Positions 1 through 6,644 of a stretch of DNA of 16,459 bases are shown piece by piece. The stretch covers positions 1 through 16,459 of the forward strand of contig JAUIIF010000030.1 of assembly GCA_030431945.1 (NCBI GenBank), written 5' to 3'. The notes under the pieces were generated by a model, which was not told where the DNA came from, made no database searches, and saw only the letters and a program-made list of their open reading frames with translations. The translations under genes and the position numbers were made by a program. The stretch is from Bacteroidia bacterium. GTDB taxonomy: Bacteria; Bacteroidota; Bacteroidia; Chitinophagales; Saprospiraceae. Numbering within the stretch: the first letter of the stretch is position 1; each line of letters opens with the position of its first letter.

Positions 1-1
1 C

Positions 2-226
2 AAGGGAATCGGCTTCATCATCCCCAATGAAATCAGCTTTACCCCGCTTCCTGAGTACGCCCTGAGTATCGACGAAGTGGAGGCCCGGACGGGGATCAAT
101 TTTTTCTCAGAACTGTTGCCCAAAGACGAAGAGGCAGACCTGGAGGCTGTAGGGAACCCTGACCTCTGGCCCTTCAGCAAGAAGAAATACGACAAACGGG
201 TGAATGACTGGAACAAGGTACAGTAA
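2..226 (+). CDS. DNA/RNA non-specific endonuclease, C-terminal fragment
   Basis: Frame 2 is open from the window edge to a TAA at 224-226 and gives the last 74 residues of a protein whose start lies outside. The fragment reads GIGFIIPNE, then YALSIDEVEARTGINFF and a short acidic tail ending DWNKVQ. This resembles the C-terminal part of the NUC1/EndoG-type endonucleases, where an 'AF.IPN' strand is followed by a 'SVDEVE..TGldFF' segment. The catalytic DRGH region of that family would be upstream and cannot be seen. Members are usually secreted or periplasmic metal-dependent nucleases. The assignment rests only on the C-terminal pattern, so it is probable rather than certain. Confidence 0.7.
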   Translation, partial: KGIGFIIPNEISFTPLPEYALSIDEVEARTGINFFSELLPKDEEADLEAVGNPDLWPFSKKKYDKRVNDWNKVQ

Positions 227-308
227 GGCAACGGAGGCTGAATAACGAAATGCACAGCCAGTCCTGAAATCAGGCCTTTGCTAAGGTCCGGAGGTCCGCC
301 TTTCGTAG

Positions 309-329
309 CGAGCGGGGCTTGCCCCCTCG
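309..329. other. GC-rich hairpin downstream of the endonuclease gene
   Basis: An inverted repeat pairs CGAG with CTCG and GGGGC with GCCCC around a TT loop, with one bulged C. It lies 83 bp past the endonuclease stop. No T-run follows on either strand, so it is not a standard intrinsic terminator, though it could stop or protect the 3' end of the endonuclease mRNA. Confidence 0.4.
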
Positions 330-395
330 GAATAGTTGTGCAAATTGTTATACACACGGCTACGGGCGATTTTCCCATTACTCCGCCATCTTCCG

Positions 396-403
396 TACCT
401 TGC
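396..403 (+). promoter_or_regulatory. possible -7 element of the HerA-like gene
   Basis: TACCTTGC resembles the Bacteroidetes -7 element TAnnTTTG with two mismatches, or with one T missing. It lies 42 bp before the ATG at 446. No clear -33 TTTG box is placed correctly, so this is a weak call. Confidence 0.25.
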
Positions 404-414
404 CCCTGACCGAT

Positions 415-440
415 TAACGAACTAAAAGACTAACGAACTA
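415..440 (+). repeat. 10-bp direct repeat just upstream of the HerA-like gene
   Basis: TAACGAACTA occurs at 415-424 and again at 431-440, 16 bp apart, ending 5 bp before the ATG at 446. The spacing is about one and a half helical turns. It lies where the ribosome binding region should be, and no Shine-Dalgarno sequence is present. Confidence 0.6.
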
Positions 441-445
441 CTCCT

Positions 446-1999
446 ATGGCCACGCCTGATCAATTTCGCACCGTAATAGAAGAAGGATATACCTTTAAAG
501 GCCCCAGCTTTGTCCTGGGAGGGGCTATGCTGGGAGAGGAGACCCTCACGGGCGCGCACGTCCGGATTCCGCTGGAAACCCTCAACCGCCACGGCCTGAT
601 TGCCGGAGCAACGGGTACGGGCAAGACGAAAACATTGCAGATCATCGCCGAACAACTAAGTCGTGAAGGCGTACCCAGCTTGCTCATGGACATTAAAGGA
701 GACCTCTCCGGCATTGCCATTGCGAGCGCTGGCCATCCTAAGATTGATGAGCGCCACGCAGCGATCGGCCTTCCGTTCGAAGCCAGTGGCAGCCCCGTTG
801 AATTGCTTACCCTCAGCGAAGAACCCGGCGCCCGGCTGCGGGCTACGGTCGTGGAGTTCGGTCCCGTCCTGTTCTCCAAAATGCTTGACCTGAATGATAC
901 CCAGTCGGGCATCGTTGCGGTAACCTTCAAGTATGCTGAAGAAAATAAGCTGCCGCTGCTGGATTTGAAGGACTTTCGCAAAATTCTGCAGTGGATTACC
1001 GGCGAAGGTAAAAAGGAAATTGAAGCGGATTACGGGCGCATCAGCACGGCAAGTACGGGAGCCATCATGCGCAAAATTGTGGAATTGGAAAGCCAGGGGG
1101 CCGAAGCGTTTTTTGGGGAAACCAGTTTTGATGTAGATGACCTGACCCGCCTCGATGAGCTCGGACGCGGCATGGTTTCCATCATTCGCCTGACCGACGT
1201 GCAGGACAAACCCAAGCTGTTCAGCACCTTCATGTTGCAACTCCTGGCGGAGGTCTACGCGACCTTCCCCGAAGAAGGTGACCTGGACCGCCCCAAGCTG
1301 GTCATCTTTGTCGACGAAGCCCACCTGGTTTTTGAAGAAGCCACCGACGCCCTGCTGGATCAACTGGAGGCCATCATCAAACTGATCCGCTCAAAGGGCG
1401 TAGGCTTGTTTTTCGTAACGCAGAACCCCGCAGATATCCCCAGCGATGTTCTGGGGCAGCTGGGCCTCAAAGTCCAGCACGCTCTGCGTGCTTTTACGGC
1501 AAAAGACCGCAAGGCCATCAAGCTGGCCAGTGAGAATTACCCCCTGACCGATTTTTACGACGTAGATACCGTCCTGACGGAACTCGGTACCGGGGAGGCC
1601 CTGGTGACGGCGCTCGACCGCAAGGGGCGGCCAACCCCGCTGGTGCGCACCATGCTCCGCGCCCCGGAGAGCCGGATGGATGTTTTGACCAAAGCCGAAA
1701 TTAAAGACATTGTGCAGCGGAGCCCGCTCGTCCGGAAGTACAACCAGGAAATTGACCGTGAAAGTGCTTACGAAATCCTGGAAGAGAAAATGGAAGCAGC
1801 TGCCAAAGCTGCGCACCGGGCAGAGATGGAGGCGCAACGGGAAAAAGCCGCTAAGAGCTCCAGCCGCTCCCGCAGAAAGGAGAAATCGATGTTTGAGGAA
1901 ATTATGTCCAATACGACTACCCGTCAGATTGGCCGCACGGTTGCCCGGGAGTTCACCCGGGGCCTGCTGGGGGTACTGGGCATCAAGACCCGTCGGTAA
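446..1999 (+). CDS. YjgR/HerA-like ATPase (helicase HerA-like domain, DUF853)
   Basis: This 517-residue protein matches the usual length of the YjgR/DUF853 family of HerA/FtsK-type P-loop ATPases. The Walker A motif GATGTGKT is at 54-61, the Walker B motif KLVIFVDEAH at 284-293 and a sensor-like strand FFVTQNP at 322-328. A basic, Ala- and Glu-rich helical stretch (about 440-485, including SSSRSRRKEK) precedes a conserved family tail, TRQIGRTVAREFTRGLLGVLG. HerA relatives act as ring-shaped DNA translocases. The cellular role of YjgR proteins is not settled, and no NurA nuclease gene lies beside this one. The start is the first ATG, although no Shine-Dalgarno sequence precedes it. The DUF4442 gene follows after 53 bp on the same strand, which suggests cotranscription. 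Confidence 0.92.
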   Translation: MATPDQFRTVIEEGYTFKGPSFVLGGAMLGEETLTGAHVRIPLETLNRHGLIAGATGTGKTKTLQIIAEQLSREGVPSLLMDIKGDLSGIAIASAGHPKIDERHAAIGLPFEASGSPVELLTLSEEPGARLRATVVEFGPVLFSKMLDLNDTQSGIVAVTFKYAEENKLPLLDLKDFRKILQWITGEGKKEIEADYGRISTASTGAIMRKIVELESQGAEAFFGETSFDVDDLTRLDELGRGMVSIIRLTDVQDKPKLFSTFMLQLLAEVYATFPEEGDLDRPKLVIFVDEAHLVFEEATDALLDQLEAIIKLIRSKGVGLFFVTQNPADIPSDVLGQLGLKVQHALRAFTAKDRKAIKLASENYPLTDFYDVDTVLTELGTGEALVTALDRKGRPTPLVRTMLRAPESRMDVLTKAEIKDIVQRSPLVRKYNQEIDRESAYEILEEKMEAAAKAAHRAEMEAQREKAAKSSSRSRRKEKSMFEEIMSNTTTRQIGRTVAREFTRGLLGVLGIKTRR

Positions 2000-2052
2000 A
2001 ATACAGTTGGCCCCCAGCGCCTGCAACACCCTTCACCAGACCAGCTACCCAT

Positions 2053-2532
2053 ATGGCCAATCTTATCGCCTCCGCCCTGGCCCGGATCGAAAAATTACCC
2101 AAAGGGTTACAGAATCGTGCCCTCAATTTCGCCTTTGGGCGAGCCGTACCCTTCGTACGGACTACGGGAGTGCACTACGATAAAGTAAGTGCCCGGGAAT
2201 GGCGGGCACACGTACCGAATAAGCGGCGCGTCCAGAATCACCTGCAACAGGTGCACGCCGGTGCAATGATTGTCCTGGCAGAATCCGTCGCCGTTACCAT
2301 GATGGGCATGAGCCTGCCCCCGGAGCGGTTGCCGCTGGTGAAAAGCCTGGAGGCAAAGTTCGTCCGCCGGTCCAGTGGGGCCATCCGCGCAGTGGCCAGG
2401 CTGACGGAAGCACAACTGGACCTGATCAAAACCGCACCGAAGGGCGAAGTGGTCATCGAGGTGGAAATACTGGACGAAACGGGGGAGGTCCCTGCCGTGA
2501 TTACGGTCGTACCGGCATGGACGACGAGGTAG
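2053..2532 (+). CDS. DUF4442 domain protein (hotdog fold, thioesterase-like)
   Basis: A 159-residue protein with the features of the DUF4442 branch of the hotdog superfamily. The central segment QNHLQQVHAGAMIVLAES (61-78) matches the 'N..G.vHgGa...laE' helix region in which hotdog thioesterases carry their catalytic residues. It is followed by a GMSLP turn and strands holding VKSLEAKFVRRSSG and KGEVVIEVEILDETGE. By family analogy it may act on acyl-CoA or similar thioesters in the cytoplasm, but the substrate is unknown. It starts 53 bp after the HerA-like gene and probably shares its transcript. Nothing links the two functions. Confidence 0.85.
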   Translation: MANLIASALARIEKLPKGLQNRALNFAFGRAVPFVRTTGVHYDKVSAREWRAHVPNKRRVQNHLQQVHAGAMIVLAESVAVTMMGMSLPPERLPLVKSLEAKFVRRSSGAIRAVARLTEAQLDLIKTAPKGEVVIEVEILDETGEVPAVITVVPAWTTR

Positions 2533-2572
2533 GAGCGGAGGGCGGAGCTCAGCTTGCGAACCACCTTGCCTG

Positions 2573-2588
2573 GCACCTGCGGCCGCGC
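2573..2588 (+). repeat. dispersed intergenic motif, copy 1
   Basis: GCACCTGCGGCCGCGC, with one extra matching base on each side shared with the copy at 13242-13257 (18 identical bases). It lies between the DUF4442 stop and the ArsR-type gene, 125 bp before that gene's ATG and in its orientation. It contains the palindrome GCGGCCGC. Confidence 0.7.
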
Positions 2589-2685
2589 CTGACCACACTG
2601 CCCAAACCGGCTTGCAGGACGTAATAACCTTTGCTTTTCCGCCACCCTTTAGGCACTCAGGACAACTAATCTGCGCAGGAAATTG

Positions 2686-2693
2686 TATCTTAG
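2686..2693 (+). promoter_or_regulatory. possible -7 element of the ArsR-type gene
   Basis: TATCTTAG differs from TAnnTTTG at one position and is 20 bp before the ATG at 2714. A second candidate, TAACCTTTG at 2625-2633, has the TTTG but one extra base of spacing. Which one is used, if either, cannot be told from sequence. Confidence 0.35.
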
Positions 2694-2713
2694 GGCAACG
2701 CAATTACCGCCGC

Positions 2714-3034
2714 ATGGACCAAGTAAAGCCTACCGCACTTAATGAGCAGGAAGCAGAAAAATTAGAACGAATCGCTTTCATTTTGAAAACGGTTGCGCAT
2801 CCCCTGCGGTTAGGCATCGTCCATTTGCTGGAGCAGCACGCCCGGTTGAACGTTACGGATATCTGCGAGGCACTGGGCTACGAGCAGTCCCTGGTCAGCC
2901 ACCACCTGCAAAATATGAAGCTGAAAGGAATCCTGTCCGTGAAGCGCGACGGCCGCTCCATGATGTACTCCCTCAAGGAGCGGGACGTAAGTCTGATCAT
3001 CGAGTGCCTCGAGAATTGTCAGTGTAATATGTAA
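2714..3034 (+). CDS. ArsR/SmtB-family transcriptional regulator, likely metal sensing
   Basis: A 106-residue winged-helix protein of ArsR size. The helix AHPLRLGIVHLLE (28-40) is the typical ArsR opening, LNVTDICEALGYEQSLVSHHLQNMK (45-69) is the helix-turn-helix with the SHHL recognition motif, and KRDGRSMMYSL (77-87) is the wing. The classic ELCVCDL metal site is not present, and only Cys51 lies in that helix. The C-terminus is rich in cysteine, with Cys98, Cys102 and Cys104 in ECLENCQCNM, which could bind a thiophilic metal or zinc. I chose ATG 2714 because the open frame upstream to 2612 lacks ArsR-like sequence. The next gene is a ZIP metal transporter, which supports metal-dependent control of that gene. 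Confidence 0.88.
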   Translation: MDQVKPTALNEQEAEKLERIAFILKTVAHPLRLGIVHLLEQHARLNVTDICEALGYEQSLVSHHLQNMKLKGILSVKRDGRSMMYSLKERDVSLIIECLENCQCNM

Positions 3035-3077
3035 ACAGCCGGTTGGCCACAGGCCGTAAACGGATAAGTATTTTTGA

Positions 3078-3113
3078 TTTGTTCCAAAAAGCGACAGTGT
3101 CGCATTAACTTTG
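3078..3113 (+). promoter_or_regulatory. Bacteroidetes-type promoter of the ZIP transporter gene
   Basis: TAACTTTG at 3106-3113 fits the -7 consensus TAnnTTTG exactly. A TTTG at 3078-3081 could be the -33 box, with a slightly long 24-bp spacer. The -7 element ends 39 bp before the ATG at 3153. It is the best promoter match in the window. It implies that the ZIP gene can be transcribed independently of the ArsR gene. Confidence 0.65.
3091..3103. promoter_or_regulatory. perfect palindrome inside the ZIP promoter, candidate operator
   Basis: GCGACAGTGTCGC has two 6-bp arms around a single G. It lies between the putative -33 and -7 boxes of the ZIP gene and directly after the ArsR-family gene, so a repressor bound here would block RNA polymerase. 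Binding by the ArsR protein is an inference from position. ArsR-family operators are usually longer imperfect repeats, which argues for caution. Confidence 0.55.
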
Positions 3114-3152
3114 CGGTTGCTCCGTCGTTTTACGGGGGCTAGTTACCTTACT

Positions 3153-3902
3153 ATGGCGTTTTGGCAGTATTTTTTACTCTTCGGCGGTGTCCTTCTCGGG
3201 GGTGGCCTCGCGCAGTTGTTGCAGGGCCGGGAGAACCGGGTACAGCAGGATTACCTGCCGCTCCTGCTGTCTTTCAGCGGAGCCTACCTGCTGGGTATTG
3301 CTGCCATGGAGCTGATGCCCACCGTATTCCGTAATCCCGATTACCATACCGGCGTTTGGTTACTTGGCGGCTTTTTTATCCAGCTGTTGCTGGAGGGGCT
3401 GAGCCAGGGCGTGGAGCATGGTCACGTACATGCTCACCAGCACCAGGGCTACCGCTACGGCCTTACCGTCATGCTGGGGCTGGGCCTGCACGCACTGCTG
3501 GAAGGGCTGCCGCTGGGGTCCGTGGCGGACATCGGCCAGGAAGGCCACCAACACCTGCACATCAACGGCAATCATTTACTGGTGGGCATCGTGCTGCACA
3601 AGATACCGGCAGCCTTTGCGCTGGGGCTGCTGCTGTTGTACTCGGGGTATTCCAGAAACTTTACCTGGGCCTGCCTGATCGTTTTTGCATTTCTTTCGCC
3701 GCTCGGGGCCATCATTGGCGAAGTGATCAGTATTGACCCCCAGTGGCAAAACCGGGTGTTGGCCCTTGTGATCGGTAGCTTTCTGCACGTTTCCACGACC
3801 ATCCTCTTTGAAGCGGACGGCAGCCGGGAACACGGTATTTCCACGAAGAAATTCGCGGTAGTGGTACTGGGCATGCTGGTGGCCTACCTGACGGCACATT
3901 AA
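3153..3902 (+). CDS. ZIP-family metal transporter
   Basis: A 249-residue inner-membrane protein with about eight hydrophobic segments. The two ZIP core helices are recognisable: HALLEGLPLG (113-122) and HKIPAAFALG (149-158). Two histidine-rich loops, EHGHVHAHQHQG (88-99) and GHQHLHINGNH (131-141), are typical metal-binding loops. ZIP proteins bring divalent metals such as zinc, iron or manganese into the cytoplasm. The second core helix has HKIPAA where many bacterial members read HKxPEG, so the usual Glu of the binuclear site is absent. A longer open frame begins at a TTG (3111), but that codon lies inside the -7 element, so ATG 3153 is preferred. It follows an ArsR-type regulator by 118 bp, with a palindrome in its promoter. 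Confidence 0.9.
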   Translation: MAFWQYFLLFGGVLLGGGLAQLLQGRENRVQQDYLPLLLSFSGAYLLGIAAMELMPTVFRNPDYHTGVWLLGGFFIQLLLEGLSQGVEHGHVHAHQHQGYRYGLTVMLGLGLHALLEGLPLGSVADIGQEGHQHLHINGNHLLVGIVLHKIPAAFALGLLLLYSGYSRNFTWACLIVFAFLSPLGAIIGEVISIDPQWQNRVLALVIGSFLHVSTTILFEADGSREHGISTKKFAVVVLGMLVAYLTAH

Positions 3903-3982
3903 GTAGACACGCCGTTTCTCATTATCTCCCCATCGTAGATTCTCCTTTATCCGCCCCGGTTGCCGCGGGGGAAAAGGCGACC

Positions 3983-3996
3983 TTTGTCAGGACAAA
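3983..3996. promoter_or_regulatory. perfect palindrome just upstream of the EamA gene
   Basis: TTTGTCAGGACAAA has two 6-bp arms around AG and ends 11 bp before the ATG at 4008. It could be an operator, or a small hairpin that masks the translation start. Nine bases of it, TCAGGACAA, recur at 2657-2665 upstream of the ArsR-type gene. Confidence 0.45.
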
Positions 3997-4007
3997 TACC
4001 CCTTGTC

Positions 4008-4919
4008 ATGTCCACCGTTTCCCGTACCTCCGAGCAACTCCGTTCCCTCGGGCTCTTCCTTACCCTGGGAGGGGCCGTCTTGTTTTCCTGCAAAGCCATT
4101 GTTATTAAGCTGGCTTACCAGGATTTCTCGGTTCCCAGTATTGTTTTGCTGGGGCTGCGGATGGCTTTTTCCCTTCCTTTTTTTCTCCTTATCGGGTATT
4201 TCCGTGGCGGACGAAGGGGGGAGCAGGAATCGATGCAACCCAAAGATGTACTCCTGATCATCACCATTGGCGTATTGGGCTATTACCTGGCCAGCTATAC
4301 GGATTTCCTGGGCCTGCAACACCTGAGCGCCGGTATGGAGCGACTTGTTCTTTTCACCTATCCGACCATGGTGTTGCTGTTGCAGCGTACCGTTTTCGGA
4401 GTACCCATCAAGAAAATCCAGTGGTGGGCTACCCTGATCTGTTACCTGGGGATAGGACTGGCCTTCAGTGGTTCTGACTTTTATGCCGGAAACCGGTTTT
4501 GGCTGGGCGCGGGCCTGGTTTTCCTGAGTGCATTCCTCTACAGCATGTACGTTATCGGGAGCGGCCGCCTCACCCCGCGTTTTGGAAGTGTCCGCTTTAC
4601 CAGCCTGGCCCTGGTCGCCGCCAGTGTGGTCGTCCTTAGCCACGTCGTGTTGAGCGGTAACTCCTTACTGGGGCTGCCGCCCGGTCTTTACGGCTACGGA
4701 TTGGTGTTAGCCATCTTCTGTACCGTAATTCCCGGTTACATGGTGACTGAAGGAATCCGCCTGATCGGGGCCAACGACGCCGCCATCCTGGGGGCCGTAG
4801 GCCCCGTGGCCACCATCGTCCTCGAATTCCTGGTACTGGGGGAATACCTCAACCTGGTACAGGCCCTGGGGGCGGTACTCGTCATCTTCGGGGTAGTACT
4901 GATTGGCCGGAGTAGATGA
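4008..4919 (+). CDS. EamA-family (DMT superfamily) permease
   Basis: A 303-residue protein with ten predicted membrane helices in two EamA repeats, about residues 17-155 and 165-301. The second repeat ends with the family pattern PVATIVLEFLVLGEYLN followed by a glycine-rich last helix. Members export or import small metabolites such as amino acids or nucleobases; the substrate cannot be deduced here. The frame is open back to a TTG at 3960, but the added N-terminus is basic and unlike the family, so ATG 4008 is chosen. The gene lies 105 bp after the ZIP gene and 128 bp before lpxB, with its own palindrome upstream, and may be transcribed alone. Confidence 0.9.
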   Translation: MSTVSRTSEQLRSLGLFLTLGGAVLFSCKAIVIKLAYQDFSVPSIVLLGLRMAFSLPFFLLIGYFRGGRRGEQESMQPKDVLLIITIGVLGYYLASYTDFLGLQHLSAGMERLVLFTYPTMVLLLQRTVFGVPIKKIQWWATLICYLGIGLAFSGSDFYAGNRFWLGAGLVFLSAFLYSMYVIGSGRLTPRFGSVRFTSLALVAASVVVLSHVVLSGNSLLGLPPGLYGYGLVLAIFCTVIPGYMVTEGIRLIGANDAAILGAVGPVATIVLEFLVLGEYLNLVQALGAVLVIFGVVLIGRSR

Positions 4920-4941
4920 TGCCAGCTTCTGGTCTTGCCGC

Positions 4942-4983
4942 AACCCGTAACCCGCAACCCGTAACCCCCAACCCGTAACCCGT
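4942..4983. repeat. six-copy heptamer repeat, G-quadruplex-prone on the minus strand
   Basis: Six 7-bp units of the form AACCCGT or AACCCGC, one reading AACCCCC, run without a gap between the EamA stop and lpxB. Grouped differently they make three 14-bp units, CGCAACCCGTAACC twice and CCCAACCCGTAACC once (4939-4980). On the minus strand this gives six GGG runs separated by 4-base loops, which fits the usual G-quadruplex rule. Confidence 0.85.
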
Positions 4984-4985
4984 AT

Positions 4986-4993
4986 TATCTTCA
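4986..4993 (+). promoter_or_regulatory. possible -7 element of lpxB
   Basis: TATCTTCA matches TAnnTTTG at six of eight positions. It begins 3 bp after the heptamer repeat and is 54 bp before the lpxB ATG. If it is used, the repeat occupies the -33 region. This is a weak call. Confidence 0.25.
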
Positions 4994-5047
4994 CCCCCCT
5001 AATCAAGCAAAAAAAGGATGCGTTTCCTTTTGTAGTCCACCAGATCA

Positions 5048-6205
5048 ATGAAGTACTACCTCATTGCCGGAGAACCTTCCGGCGACCTCCACGGCGCCTA
5101 CCTCATTCGTGCCCTCCGGGCCGAAGATCCGGCGGCAGAATTCCGGGCCTGGGGCGGGGACCTGATGGAAGCGGCAGGCGCCACCCTCGTGCAGCATTAC
5201 CGGGAACTGGCTTTTATGGGGGTCGTGGAAGTAATTCGTAACCTGCCGACCATTTTGCGTAATCAGCGACGGTGTCAGGAAGACATTGCTGCGTGGGCAC
5301 CCGACCGGTTGGTACTCATTGATTATTCCGGTTTTAACCTCCGCATCGCGAAGTGGGCGCGGCCGGCGGGCTTTGACATCAGTTACTACATCAGCCCCCA
5401 GGTCTGGGCGTCACGTTCCGGCCGCGTCCGGCAGATTCGGGCGAACGTGGACCGGATGCTGGTCATCCTGCCTTTCGAAGAAGCCTGGTACGCAGCCCGG
5501 GGTGTTAACGTCAGCTTTGTGGGGCATCCTTTACTGGATGTGGTGAGGGAGGCAGAAGAGGGGGCGCGCACGCAGGATGCCGGCGAAGAGGAAGGGCCGG
5601 GTAAGGGGAGGCTGCCAATGCCGTCTCTGCACGGGCGCAAAATCATTGCCTTACTGCCCGGCAGCAGGAAGCAGGAAATTCAGGCAGGGTTGCCCGTCAT
5701 GCTGGCTGCGGCGGCCCGGCAACCGGACAACGACTACGTTATCGCCGGTGCCCCGGCGCAGGAGGCTGCCTTCTACGACGAAATCATTGCCGCCAGCACT
5801 GTGCCACCTCACCTGCGGGTGGTCATGAAGGAAACTTACCCCTTGCTTCAGGCCGCTCATGCTGCTATTGTCACCAGCGGTACGGCTACCCTGGAAACGG
5901 CACTGTTCGGGGTGCCACAGGTCGTTGTCTACCGGGGTAACTGGCTGGCGTACCGGATTGCCCGCTGGATGGTGGGCAGCCGCATCAAGTACATCAGCCT
6001 GGTGAATCTCGTAATGGACGCTCCCGTCGTTCCGGAGCTTATTCAGGGAGATTTCAACGCCGACAATCTGGCCGGTTACCTGGAAAAAATAATTGCCGGC
6101 CCCGTGCGGGACCGGCAATTGACTGACCTCCGGCAGCTGCGGAAGCAGCTGGGGTCAGGTGGGGCCGCTCAACGAGCCGCCCACGCGATCGTTACTTCTT
6201 CTTAG
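5048..6205 (+). CDS. lpxB: lipid-A-disaccharide synthase
   Basis: LpxB joins UDP-diacylglucosamine to lipid X to form the lipid A disaccharide at the inner membrane, a step in outer-membrane lipopolysaccharide synthesis. The 385-residue length is normal. Family motifs run in order: AGEPSGDLHG (7-16), a GG..M..AG stretch and FMGVVEV near 56-62, IDYSGFNLRIAK (91-102), YYISPQVWAS (113-122), FVGHPLLD (157-164), LLPGSRKQEI (202-211) and VTSGTATLETALFGVPQVVVYR in the donor-binding domain. Residues 167-195 form a charged, low-conservation insert between the two domains. The surE gene that often sits beside lpxB in Bacteroidota is not adjacent here. The last 14 bp overlap the convergent YqaE gene. 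Confidence 0.96.
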   Translation: MKYYLIAGEPSGDLHGAYLIRALRAEDPAAEFRAWGGDLMEAAGATLVQHYRELAFMGVVEVIRNLPTILRNQRRCQEDIAAWAPDRLVLIDYSGFNLRIAKWARPAGFDISYYISPQVWASRSGRVRQIRANVDRMLVILPFEEAWYAARGVNVSFVGHPLLDVVREAEEGARTQDAGEEEGPGKGRLPMPSLHGRKIIALLPGSRKQEIQAGLPVMLAAAARQPDNDYVIAGAPAQEAAFYDEIIAASTVPPHLRVVMKETYPLLQAAHAAIVTSGTATLETALFGVPQVVVYRGNWLAYRIARWMVGSRIKYISLVNLVMDAPVVPELIQGDFNADNLAGYLEKIIAGPVRDRQLTDLRQLRKQLGSGGAAQRAAHAIVTSS

Positions 6206-6644
6206 CGTTACCGAAGATGACCAGGAGGGCATAGATGAGACCCGGCAGGTAAAAGAGCAGCGTCAGCAACAGCGCAATCCAGAACTTGCTGTTCAATTCG
6301 CCCTGGTGTACGAGTACGGCTACGGGGGGCAGCAGGATGGCCAGAATAACCAGCAGCAACGTATTGGTGTCAGTAGCCGGAATCTTACCGTCCTTTTTGT
6401 CTTGCTTGTATTGCTTGATGGCTTCCCGCACCTGCTTCCGCTGGGCTTTTTTGTGGGCCCGGCGCTCCGCCGGGGTCATTGCCTTCAGAGAGGCCTTGTA
6501 AGCGGCAGCAGCGGCAACGGCATCAGCTTCCGTTTCAGCAGGGGTGGTGGCAGCCGTGTTGCCCGGTGCGACAATGATTGCGTGTGCCGGGGTGCTGAAG
6601 GCGAAGATCATCGCCAGAAGAAGGAAAAGAGTAGAAATGCGCAT
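6192..6644 (-). CDS. YqaE/Pmp3-family membrane protein with signal peptide and helical linker
   Basis: A 150-residue protein in three parts. Residues 1-22 are a signal peptide (RISTLFLLLAMIFAFSTPAHA). Residues 31-90 are Ala-rich and then highly basic (AERRAHKKAQRKQVREAIKQYKQDKKDGK), probably helical. Residues 94-145 form the two-helix Pmp3 domain with its LLPPVAVLVHQG and YLPGLIYALLVI signatures. Pmp3 proteins are small membrane proteins linked to ion and osmotic stress in other organisms. Here the domain is preceded by an exported extension, a layout common in Bacteroidota. The gene ends inside the 3' end of lpxB on the opposite strand, so transcripts of the two genes overlap tail to tail. 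Confidence 0.88.
   Translation of the reverse strand: MRISTLFLLLAMIFAFSTPAHAIIVAPGNTAATTPAETEADAVAAAAAYKASLKAMTPAERRAHKKAQRKQVREAIKQYKQDKKDGKIPATDTNTLLLVILAILLPPVAVLVHQGELNSKFWIALLLTLLFYLPGLIYALLVIFGNAKKK

Noticed and set aside
656..1363. Long minus-strand frame opposite the HerA-like gene
   Set aside because: It is a shadow of a gene with intact Walker motifs, and its translation is not family-like.
2612..2713. Longer ArsR-type protein beginning at 2612
   Set aside because: The added 34 residues show no family similarity and overlap the putative promoter elements.
3111..3152. N-terminal extension of the ZIP transporter from a TTG at 3111
   Set aside because: The TTG overlaps the -7 element and the added residues are not ZIP-like, so ATG 3153 fits better.
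3960..4007. N-terminal extension of the EamA permease from a TTG at 3960
   Set aside because: The extra 16 residues are basic and unlike the family, and a good ATG at 4008 starts the first repeat correctly.
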